Assembly: GCA_965277075.1 (NCBI GenBank)
Contig: OZ255707.1
Span: 3,286,001 to 3,350,000, forward strand
Origin: Lustribacter sp965277075
GTDB lineage: Bacteria > Vulcanimicrobiota > Vulcanimicrobiia > Vulcanimicrobiales > Vulcanimicrobiaceae
Direction of reading: 5' to 3'
DNA: 64,000 nt
In this document: one piece after another, positions 24,740 to 32,187 of the stretch
Layout of the letters: the number at the start of each line of letters is the position of its first letter
Numbering within the stretch: the stretch's first letter is position 1
Made by a program: the position numbers and the translations under genes
The notes under the pieces: generated by a model
Seen by the model: only the letters and a program-made list of their open reading frames with translations
The model's database searches: none
What the model was told of the DNA's origin: nothing

Positions 24740-25651
24740 ATGGACGTTTTTCTTCAGCAGCTCGTCAACGGTATCTCGCTCGGCGGCATCTACGCGCTGA
24801 TCGCGCTCGGCTACACGATGGTATACGGCATCATCGAGCTGATCAACTTTGCGCACGGCGATGTGTACACGCTCGGTACGTTTTTTTCGCTTGCGATTCT
24901 GACGCTGCTCGGCGTGACGGGCGTCGTTACCGGTCCGCTGTTGATCATGATCGTCGTCGTCACGATGCTCGGCGCGATGATCGCATGCGGGCTCGTTGGC
25001 GTCGTGATCGAACGGTTGGCCTACCGTCGCTTGCGCAACGCGCCGCGGCTCGCGCCGCTGATCACCGCGATCGGAATGTCGTTCATTCTCGAAAACGTCA
25101 TGCAATATTGGCGCGGACCCTCACCGGTCCCGTTTCCACAAGTGATTCCGAATCCCGACGTGCACCTCGGCGTCGTGACCATCGCGTTCAAGCAGATTCT
25201 CGTCGTGTTGCTGGCCGTCGTGATGATGGTCGTATTGCAAGTATTCATCTACCGCACGAAACTCGGGAAAGCGATGCGCGCGACGGCGCAAGACCGCGAC
25301 GCCGCGCAACTGATGGGCATCGACATCAACACCACGATCGCCCTGACGTTCTTGATCGGTTCGGCGCTTGCGGGAGCGGCCGGCTTTGTGTCCGGCGTCT
25401 ACTACGGCTCGACGTGGTTCTTCAACGGCTTCGCCGCCGGGCTCAAAGCGTTCACGGCCGCCGTCCTCGGCGGAATCGGAAATTTGGCCGGCGCGATGCT
25501 CGGCGGCTTCTTGATCGGCTTGATCGAGGCGATGACGACGCAACTGATCTCCGACCAATGGAGCAACGTCGTCGTCTTCTCGGTGCTGGTCCTCGTCCTG
25601 ATCTTTCGCCCCTCGGGACTGCTCGGCGAGTCGTTGCCCGCGAAGGTCTGA
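24740..25651 (+). CDS. livH: branched-chain amino-acid ABC transporter permease
   Basis: Inner-membrane permease of 303 residues with the LivH start (QLVNGISLGGIYALIALGYTMVYGI, about residues 7-31), multiple hydrophobic helices, the cytoplasmic loop GKAMRATAQDRDAAQLMGID that contacts the ATPases, and AAVLGGIGNLAGAMLGG near the C terminus. It follows livJ by 23 bases and its stop shares one base with the livM start (TGATG), so the two permeases are made in a coupled way. Confidence 0.93.
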   Translation: MDVFLQQLVNGISLGGIYALIALGYTMVYGIIELINFAHGDVYTLGTFFSLAILTLLGVTGVVTGPLLIMIVVVTMLGAMIACGLVGVVIERLAYRRLRNAPRLAPLITAIGMSFILENVMQYWRGPSPVPFPQVIPNPDVHLGVVTIAFKQILVVLLAVVMMVVLQVFIYRTKLGKAMRATAQDRDAAQLMGIDINTTIALTFLIGSALAGAAGFVSGVYYGSTWFFNGFAAGLKAFTAAVLGGIGNLAGAMLGGFLIGLIEAMTTQLISDQWSNVVVFSVLVLVLIFRPSGLLGESLPAKV

Positions 25652-26676
25652 TGCGTAGAGCGATCGCGTATTTCATCGCGGCGATCGCGTTGCCGCTGAT
25701 CGTCCCGAACGGCGGGTTCGTCAACTTTTTGGCCGACGCGGGCGCGTTCGTGCTGTTGGCCCTCGGCCTCAACATCGTCGTCGGCTTCGCCGGGTTGCTC
25801 GATCTCGGCTATGCGGCGTTCTTCGCGATCGGTTCGTACGCTTTCGCGATGCTCGCGAGCCCGCAGTTCGGCATCCATATTCCGTTTTGGCTGATGCTCT
25901 TCGTCGCATCGGGAATCGCGGGACTCTTCGGCATTCTCCTCGGCGCCCCGACGTTGCGTTTGCGCGGGGATTACCTCGCGATCGTGACGCTCGGCTTCGG
26001 CGAAATCGTGCCGCAGACGTTTCTGAACCTCTCGGATGTGACCGGCGGCCCGAACGGGATCGGATCGCTCGATCAACCCGTGCTCTTCGGGTACCGGTTC
26101 GGCTTCAACGCGCTCCCGTATTATTATTTGATTCTGGTCCTGATCGCCGTTGCGATCCTCGCGGCGAACAATTTACAGCGCAGCCGGCTCGGCCGCGCGT
26201 GGATGGCGATTCGCGAAGACGAACTGGCCGCCGCCCACATGGGAATCAACACCACGACGACCAAGCTCGCGGCGTTCGCGATCGGCGCATCGTTCAGCGG
26301 CCTCGCCGGTTGCGCTTACGCGTCGAAATTGCAACTCGTCTCGCCGGATCAGTTCGGGTTCAACGTGAGCGTCGCGGTGCTCTCGATGCTTGTCCTGGGC
26401 GGGATGGGAAATATTCCGGGCGTGATCGTCGGTAGCTTGGTGATCTCGTCGCTCGATCGATTCATCTTGCCGCAACTTACGAACGCCTTGCACGCGCTGA
26501 ATCTGAACATCGATCTAACGAACTCGCGCTTTCTCATCTACGGCATTATCCTCGTGCTGACGATGCTCTTCCGGCCCGAGGGGCTGATTCCGAGCCGTCA
26601 GCGGAAAGCCGAGCTGCACGCGACGGATGTCGACGCGGCGCACGAACAATCGCTCTACACCGAAGCCGCGTCATAA
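25651..26676 (+). CDS. livM: branched-chain amino-acid ABC transporter permease
   Basis: The second permease subunit, 341 residues. Typical LivM features are LGLNIVVGFAGLLDLGYAAFFAIG (about 38-61), the GDYLAIVTLGFGEIV segment, the coupling loop GRAWMAIREDELAAAHMGI and SMLVLGGMGNIPGVIVG. The C-terminal tail after RPEGLIPSRQRK is longer and acidic. Start and stop both overlap neighbouring genes by one base (TGATG and TAATG). Confidence 0.93.
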   Translation: MRRAIAYFIAAIALPLIVPNGGFVNFLADAGAFVLLALGLNIVVGFAGLLDLGYAAFFAIGSYAFAMLASPQFGIHIPFWLMLFVASGIAGLFGILLGAPTLRLRGDYLAIVTLGFGEIVPQTFLNLSDVTGGPNGIGSLDQPVLFGYRFGFNALPYYYLILVLIAVAILAANNLQRSRLGRAWMAIREDELAAAHMGINTTTTKLAAFAIGASFSGLAGCAYASKLQLVSPDQFGFNVSVAVLSMLVLGGMGNIPGVIVGSLVISSLDRFILPQLTNALHALNLNIDLTNSRFLIYGIILVLTMLFRPEGLIPSRQRKAELHATDVDAAHEQSLYTEAAS

Positions 26677-27437
26677 TGGCGCTGCTCGAACTGGCCGGCA
26701 TCACGCAGCGTTTTGGAGGTCTCACCGCGGTGGAGTCGCTCGACTACTCGGTCGAATCCGGTTCCATCGTTGCGATGATCGGTCCGAACGGCGCGGGCAA
26801 GTCGACGGTGTTCAACCTGATCACCGGCATCTACGCGCCGAGCGCGGGGACGATCGTCTTCGACGGACGCACGATCGCCGGCAGGTCGACGAGCCGTATC
26901 GCGGCGGCCGGCGTTGCGCGCACGTTCCAGAACATCCGTCTCTTTGCGTTCATGTCGGCACTCGACAATGTCATGACGGGCGAACACGCGCGCATGAAGG
27001 CGACGCTCGTCGACTCGCTGTTGCATACCCCCGCGCAACGGAACGAGGAGCGTCGTGTCACGGGAAGCGCGCGTGAATTGCTGCGGTTTGTCGGACTCGA
27101 GCGAAGCGAGCATCACTACGCGCGGAACCTCCCCTATGGATCGCAGCGACGTCTGGAAATCGCGCGCGCGCTTGCCGGAAAACCGAAGCTCCTGCTGCTC
27201 GACGAGCCCGCCGCCGGCATGAATCCCAAAGAGAAGACCGAGCTCATCGAGTTGATTCGCCGGATTCGCGAACGCGGTGTCACGGTGTTTCTGATCGAGC
27301 ACGACATGCGGCTCGTGAACGAGATCAGCGAGCGTGTGACGGTGCTGGACCACGGCGAGAAGATCGCCGAGGGAACGCCCGACGAGGTACGGAGCGATCC
27401 GAAGGTCATCGAGGCGTATTTGGGCGCTCCTTCGTGA
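26676..27437 (+). CDS. livG: branched-chain amino-acid ABC transporter ATP-binding protein
   Basis: ATPase subunit of 253 residues with Walker A GPNGAGKST (about residues 35-43), the LivG feature ITGIYAPSAGTI, ARTFQNIRLF, a signature region read as PYGSQRRLEIARAL in which the usual LSxGQ is PYGSQ, Walker B LLLLDEPAAGMNP and switch His in LIEHDM. LivG proteins commonly have this PYGxQR variant. Starts one base inside livM and overlaps livF by four bases. Confidence 0.93.
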   Translation: MALLELAGITQRFGGLTAVESLDYSVESGSIVAMIGPNGAGKSTVFNLITGIYAPSAGTIVFDGRTIAGRSTSRIAAAGVARTFQNIRLFAFMSALDNVMTGEHARMKATLVDSLLHTPAQRNEERRVTGSARELLRFVGLERSEHHYARNLPYGSQRRLEIARALAGKPKLLLLDEPAAGMNPKEKTELIELIRRIRERGVTVFLIEHDMRLVNEISERVTVLDHGEKIAEGTPDEVRSDPKVIEAYLGAPS

Positions 27438-28150
27438 GCTTGCTCGAGATCGACAGGCTCGTCGCGCGCTACGGGCGGATCACAGCGCTCGCCGGCATCT
27501 CCCTGCACGTCGACGAGGGCGAGATCGTGACGCTCATCGGGGCGAACGGCGCGGGCAAAACAACGACGTTGCGCGCGATCAGCGGCCTCGTCCGGCCGGC
27601 TGCCGGAACCGTCCGGTTCGGCGGTGCCGACTTGCGCGCTTTGGCACCGAGCGCGATCGTGCGTCTCGGTATCGGCCACGCGCCCGAAGGAAGGCGGGTG
27701 TTCCCGCGCATGACGGTCCGTGAGAATTTGGAACTGGGTGCGTACACCCGCTCGGGCAAAGCGGAGATCGCCGGCGATCTGCGCACGGTCCTCGAGACGT
27801 TTCCGCGGTTGGCGGAGCGCATCGAGCAGAAAGCCGGAACGATGTCGGGCGGCGAGCAGCAAATGCTCGCGATCGGCCGGGCAATGATGGGGCGGCCGCG
27901 CCTGCTCTTGCTCGACGAACCATCGCTGGGACTTTCGCCGCTCTTCGTGCAGACAATTTTCAACGTGATCCGCCGAATCAACGAACGGGGGACGACGGTG
28001 CTGCTGATCGAGCAGAACGCCCATCAGGCGTTGGCGGTCGCGTCGCGTGGGTATGTACTGGAGACCGGGCGTGTCGCCTTCGCCGGGTCGAGCGTCGAGC
28101 TTTTGGCGAGCGAGGACGTGCGCGAAGCGTACCTCGGAAGTGGAACTTGA
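27434..28150 (+). CDS. livF: branched-chain amino-acid ABC transporter ATP-binding protein
   Basis: The second ATPase, 238 residues: Walker A GANGAGKTT, the LivF marker GIGHAPEGRRVFPRMTV, signature MSGGEQQMLAIGRAMM, Walker B LLLLDEPSLGLSP and the switch region LLIEQNAHQAL. The GTG start overlaps livG as GTGA. Last gene of the operon; a hairpin follows at 28186-28203. Confidence 0.93.
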   Translation: MSLLEIDRLVARYGRITALAGISLHVDEGEIVTLIGANGAGKTTTLRAISGLVRPAAGTVRFGGADLRALAPSAIVRLGIGHAPEGRRVFPRMTVRENLELGAYTRSGKAEIAGDLRTVLETFPRLAERIEQKAGTMSGGEQQMLAIGRAMMGRPRLLLLDEPSLGLSPLFVQTIFNVIRRINERGTTVLLIEQNAHQALAVASRGYVLETGRVAFAGSSVELLASEDVREAYLGSGT

Positions 28151-28185
28151 GCGCGATCACGCTATACTAAGAGACGTGTAGGAAA

Positions 28186-28203
28186 TCGGCGGTCCTGCCG
28201 ATA
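28186..28203 (+). terminator. short hairpin after livF
   Basis: ATCGGC, six-base loop, GCCGAT, followed by a weakly AT-rich stretch (ACTTAAA) without a clear T run. It may end the liv transcript or lie in the leader of the next gene. Just upstream is a good -10-like TATACT at 28164-28169, so a promoter for the next gene may also lie here. Confidence 0.35.
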
Positions 28204-28236
28204 CTTAAACAGCAAACCTAGGAATCGTGGGGTTCG

Positions 28237-28716
28237 ATGTCCGCCGTGCACTTTCACAACCGGGCTCGTTTGCTGTCCGTCGCCGCGTTTGCGGCGGCGT
28301 GGATTGCCGTGTCCGGTATGCCGGGCCTCGCCGATGACAATGCGCGCGGGCACGACACGAAACAGCGCGCCCCCGCTTCGTTGAACCTCAACAACAACGC
28401 GCCCGGCGCCGCCGCGGCGCATCCGTCGACCGGCTTTATGAACGGCTTCGTCTATGCTCCCGGGCCTCAACCCGGCCTCGGCTTCCAGGGACGGTTGAAG
28501 GTGGGGAAAACGGGCGTTTACGTTCCCTATTACGGGAACGCGGGGACGGACCCGGCGCATCCGAACGTCGAAGGCGTTGCCGGCATCGGTTACGGGTTCC
28601 GCACCTGGGACGTTTCGGTCGTCAACGGCGGCTTCAGCGCCGGCGCGCCCGCCGCCATTCCGGGCGGTGACACGCCCAAAGCGAACCCGTCGCTCTCGTT
28701 TTCTATTCGCTTCTAA
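28237..28716 (+). CDS. secreted protein of unknown function
   Basis: A 159-residue exported protein with a clear signal peptide (hydrophobic residues about 12-30, cleavage near GLADD). The mature part is Asn-, Gly- and Pro-rich, low in charge, and has short beta-like stretches (GFQGRLKVGKTGVYVPYYGN, GIGYGFRTWDVSVVNGGF). The C terminus SFSIRF ends in Phe, as do many outer-membrane strands, so a small surface or barrel protein is possible. It is not recognised. It has its own likely promoter after the liv operon. Confidence 0.65.
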   Translation: MSAVHFHNRARLLSVAAFAAAWIAVSGMPGLADDNARGHDTKQRAPASLNLNNNAPGAAAAHPSTGFMNGFVYAPGPQPGLGFQGRLKVGKTGVYVPYYGNAGTDPAHPNVEGVAGIGYGFRTWDVSVVNGGFSAGAPAAIPGGDTPKANPSLSFSIRF

Positions 28717-28759
28717 CGGATCGACGTTAATTCCGAATCCGAGGATTGGTGCGGCATCG

Positions 28760-29350
28760 TTGATCTCGTCAGAGTATCAAGACCGTTGCGATATCCGCGA
28801 TCTTGTCGAACGCTGGGTCATTTGGCGCGATGCGGGCGAATGGATACGCTTTCGAACGTTGTGGCACGACGACGGACAAATGACCGCGACCTGGACGCAG
28901 TGTCACGTCGATGACTTCATTGCGATGGCGAAAGAGCATGGCGGAAGTTCGTCGCATTTCCTCGGCGGCCAGACGATTGATCTCTCCGGCGATCGCGCAA
29001 TATCGCAAACCAAGATGACGATTTCGTCGCGCGGGATGCTCGATGACGTGTTGTGTGATGTAGTTTGTACGGGTCGCTTCTTCGATTTCATCGAGCGCCG
29101 TGACGGACGCTGGGGCCTTGTGCTCCGTCGCGTCATCTACGAAAAGGATCGCGCCGATCCGGTCGATAGCTCACAGCACGTGAGCCTCGATCCGGACCGC
29201 CTCGCGCGTTTCCCGCAAGGATACCGGCATTTAGGCTATCTCCAATCGCAACTCGGTCTGGAGGTTCATCCCGACTTGCCGGGTGCGCGCGGGGCCGCCG
29301 TAGAGAGCCTCTATCGCGACGGCGCGGACTGGCTGGCCGCAGGTCGCTGA
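28760..29350 (+). CDS. SnoaL-like (NTF2-fold) protein
   Basis: A 196-residue cytoplasmic protein of the SnoaL/nuclear-transport-factor-2 superfamily: EYQDRCDIRDLVERWVIWRD, WHDDGQMTATW, then a beta-rich half (AISQTKMTISSR, VVCTGRFFDFIERRDGRWGLVLRRV). Members include cyclases, dehydratases, isomerases and ring-hydroxylating-dioxygenase-like proteins; the substrate cannot be told. TTG at 28760 is taken as start because the upstream frame is read through the previous gene and has no family similarity. It is convergent with the VOC gene. Confidence 0.75.
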   Translation: MISSEYQDRCDIRDLVERWVIWRDAGEWIRFRTLWHDDGQMTATWTQCHVDDFIAMAKEHGGSSSHFLGGQTIDLSGDRAISQTKMTISSRGMLDDVLCDVVCTGRFFDFIERRDGRWGLVLRRVIYEKDRADPVDSSQHVSLDPDRLARFPQGYRHLGYLQSQLGLEVHPDLPGARGAAVESLYRDGADWLAAGR

Positions 29351-29356
29351 TTCCGG

Positions 29357-29722
29357 CTACTTGTGCTTGTGGAGAATGAAGCCGTTGCCTTCCGTATCGC
29401 TGCCGAACGCCATCCAGCAGACGGGTGTCTCTTCGATGCGATCGTTGATTTGCACGCCGCGCGCTTTGCATTCGGCGACCGCTGCGGGAACATCGTCAAC
29501 CATGAACATGACGCCGTCGGACGAGCGAAACTCGTCACCCGCGTAAATTCCGAACGCGGTGTCGTCCGCAAAGACCCACTCGCTGAACACGTTGGGCATC
29601 GCGCTGGTCGGCGGCTTTCCCAGCAACTCGGTATAGAATCCGGTTGCGCGTTCGAGATCGGTTGCCCAATAATATGACGCGGTAATTCCGCTGATTTGCA
29701 CGTTTCGATCCTCCGCAATCAT
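29357..29722 (-). CDS. VOC-family (glyoxalase-like) protein
   Basis: A 121-residue single-module vicinal-oxygen-chelate protein. It shows the usual order of a VOC unit: ITASYYWATDLERATGFYTELLG, FADDTAFGIYAGDE, VMFMVDDVPAAVAECKARG, DTEGNGFILHK. Possible roles are antibiotic or toxin binding, or isomerisation. The ATG starts one base after the stop of the ArsB-like gene, so it is the last gene of that transcript. Confidence 0.82.
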   Translation of the reverse strand: MIAEDRNVQISGITASYYWATDLERATGFYTELLGKPPTSAMPNVFSEWVFADDTAFGIYAGDEFRSSDGVMFMVDDVPAAVAECKARGVQINDRIEETPVCWMAFGSDTEGNGFILHKHK

Positions 29723-29723
29723 T

Positions 29724-30956
29724 CTAATGAACGAGAAGCAGCGCCGCAAGCAGCGCCGGCACGGTCGCGACGATGCCGATTGCGGCGAAGCGTAACGGCG
29801 AGACGTCGATGCCGGCTCGCCGGACGATCGTGAGCCATAGCAGTGTCGCGAGCGAGCCGTTCACCGTCGCGTTCGGACCGAGATTGACGCCGACGAGGGC
29901 CGCGTTCGCGACCGCCGGTGCGGCGTGCATCGATGTCAGCGTTTCCCCGAGGTTCAACCCGACGGGCAAATTGTTCACGATGTTCGAGGCCAGCGCGATC
30001 ACCGCTCCGATGGCGACGTTCGCCCACGGTGCCGCGAGCGATGTGCACCATGCGAGGGTCGCGCGCGTCGCCTCGAAACCACCGCCCGCGTCGACTGCGG
30101 CGACGATCACGAACAGCGCAGCGGTGAGAATCACGACGGGCCACGCGATGCCGCGCACGATCGTGACCGCGGCGTTGCGATTCGCAAGGGTTGCGACGAT
30201 CGACGCGACGGCGGCGCAGGCGAACGTTGCGCGTCCGAGGGGTCCTTCGAGCGCCGACGTTGTGACGATCACCCCGGCGGCAATGGCGAGAACGACGCAA
30301 GAGACGGCGTTGGGCGCGGCCACGCCCCCGCTCTCGCGCGGGTCGGATGCAGCCGCGAAGTCGCGCCGAAACCACCACGCGGTGACGGCGAACGTCACAA
30401 GTAGCGCGGCCGCCGAGGGGAGCGCGAACGCCGCCATCCACACGCCGAGCGACGGCAAACGCCCGGGGAACACAAGCAAATTCGACGGATTTGAAATCGG
30501 GAGAACGAAGCTAGCGGCGTTCGCCACGAGCGCGCACGCGACGACGTAGGCGACGGGCGGTGCGTCGATCCGCTTTAACGCATCGATCACGGCGGGCGTG
30601 AGCACGACGATCGTCGCGTCGTTGGAAAGGAACGACGTCGTGACGATTCCTGCGACGTAGACGAGCGCGAAGAGCCGAAAGCGCGAACGTCCGGCCAGCC
30701 CGACCGCGCGCGCGGCAACCCACGCAAAAATGCCGCCGATGCGGGCGAATTCGGCGAGTGCCATCATACCAATGAGAAAGAGGTAGACGTCGGTGCCGCG
30801 TCCGAGCGCATCGAGCGCGGCGCGCGGCGTAATGCCGCGCACAAGGACGAGCGCGAACGCGCCTGCCGCCGCCCACCACGCTTCGTTGATGCGAAACGGG
30901 CGCACGAGAACCGCGACGATCGACAATGCGGCAATCGCCCAGCCAACGCTAGTCAA
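29724..30956 (-). CDS. ArsB/NhaD-type permease
   Basis: A 410-residue inner-membrane transporter of the ion transporter superfamily, with about ten helices and the paired signatures SFLSNDATIVVLTPAVI and IVNNLPVGLNLGET that place it with ArsB arsenite exporters. No arsR or arsC is next to it, so the substrate may be another anion or Na+. The likely start is TTG at 30956. It lies between nagA (17 bases upstream) and a VOC protein (1 base downstream) on one strand; ars operons sometimes include VOC proteins such as ArsI, which weakly supports an arsenic role. Confidence 0.85.
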   Translation of the reverse strand: MTSVGWAIAALSIVAVLVRPFRINEAWWAAAGAFALVLVRGITPRAALDALGRGTDVYLFLIGMMALAEFARIGGIFAWVAARAVGLAGRSRFRLFALVYVAGIVTTSFLSNDATIVVLTPAVIDALKRIDAPPVAYVVACALVANAASFVLPISNPSNLLVFPGRLPSLGVWMAAFALPSAAALLVTFAVTAWWFRRDFAAASDPRESGGVAAPNAVSCVVLAIAAGVIVTTSALEGPLGRATFACAAVASIVATLANRNAAVTIVRGIAWPVVILTAALFVIVAAVDAGGGFEATRATLAWCTSLAAPWANVAIGAVIALASNIVNNLPVGLNLGETLTSMHAAPAVANAALVGVNLGPNATVNGSLATLLWLTIVRRAGIDVSPLRFAAIGIVATVPALLAALLLVH

Positions 30957-30973
30957 ACGTTAGGTTGCAGCGG

Positions 30974-32140
30974 TTATGCGCGTGCTCGTGTCGGGCGCAG
31001 CAAATGCGCAGCGCCGTGAACCGGAATCCCACCCACGATCGTTGCGATCGGTTGAACCTGGTCGTCCCACACAGCGAGGTCGGCACGACGGCCGGCGACG
31101 ATCGTTCCCATCTCGCGTTCGAGTCCCAACAGCACGGCCGGACTGCGCGTCGCGTGCACGACCGCCGACTCGAACGGAATGTCGGCGTACATCATCAGAT
31201 TGCGCACGCCCTGATCGATGTGCAGCGCGCTGCCCGCGATCGTTCCGTCTTCCGAGCGCACGACGCCGCCTTCGATGCGGTAATTGCTGCCGGCCGGCGG
31301 CATGTTGTCGGTGGTGAGAACGAGGCGGTCGCCGAGCGAACGATACAGCAGATCGATCATCGGCGGGGAAACGTGGAAACCGTCGCAGATCACCTGCACG
31401 GTGGTGCGCGTTTCTTGCATGAACGCCGCAAGCAGCGAGGGATCGCGGTGATCAAGCGGCGGCATCGCGTTGAACGCGTGCGTGAGCGTCCGGAAACCGA
31501 GACCGATGGCGAGCATCCCTTCACGGTAATGGGCCGAGGTGTGGCCCGCTGAGCAGACGATACCCTGGTCGAAGAAGAGTCGCGTCACTTCGTCGACGCC
31601 GTCCATCTCCGGTGCCATCGTGACCATCACCAACGCGCCGCGACACGCTTCGATCATTTCGTGCGCGCGGTCCAGCGTTGCCGGAAGGATCCAATCACCG
31701 CGATGGACGCGGCGAAATTTTGGATTGAGGAACGGTCCCTCGAAGTGAACGCCCAGGCACCGCGCACCGAGTTGGTGGGCCGACTCCTCGAGCTGGTTCG
31801 CCGCTTCGGAAACTTCGCTCCCCGCGTGCATCATCGATTCCCACGGCGCCGTCATGACGGCGGCGACGAAACCCGTCGCACCCATGCGCGCGTATGCGCG
31901 CGCCGCAACGTCGACGGCGTTCCCCTGATCGCGGTTGAAGAGGACGTCCTCGACACCGTTGGTGTGGACGTCGATCAAACCGGGAGAAACGGTCGCGCCG
32001 ACCGGCGGGACCAGATCGCTCGGACCGTCCGCCGGCAGCACCTTCGCGATGCGCCCGCGCTCGACCGCAATGCGCCCGTTGACGGCCGTACCATCACCGA
32101 GCGCGAGTCGAGCTGGACCGAGGATGTAGGTATCGGACAC
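30974..32140 (-). CDS. nagA: N-acetylglucosamine-6-phosphate deacetylase
   Basis: Removes acetate from GlcNAc-6-phosphate in amino-sugar and cell-wall recycling. The 388-residue amidohydrolase contains GLIDVHTNG, the metal/substrate motifs HFEGPFLNP, SAGHTSAHY, LTHAFNAMPPL, ICDGFHV and the catalytic Asp in LTTDNMPPAG. The GTG at 32140 has a GAGG site 8 bases upstream and gives a normal N terminus. No nagB or transporter is adjacent. Confidence 0.9.
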   Translation of the reverse strand: MSDTYILGPARLALGDGTAVNGRIAVERGRIAKVLPADGPSDLVPPVGATVSPGLIDVHTNGVEDVLFNRDQGNAVDVAARAYARMGATGFVAAVMTAPWESMMHAGSEVSEAANQLEESAHQLGARCLGVHFEGPFLNPKFRRVHRGDWILPATLDRAHEMIEACRGALVMVTMAPEMDGVDEVTRLFFDQGIVCSAGHTSAHYREGMLAIGLGFRTLTHAFNAMPPLDHRDPSLLAAFMQETRTTVQVICDGFHVSPPMIDLLYRSLGDRLVLTTDNMPPAGSNYRIEGGVVRSEDGTIAGSALHIDQGVRNLMMYADIPFESAVVHATRSPAVLLGLEREMGTIVAGRRADLAVWDDQVQPIATIVGGIPVHGAAHLLRPTRARA

Positions 32141-32187
32141 GTTCGCCTCAATTCGAGGAGTGAAAAGGGTCACCCTGGACCGCATAC

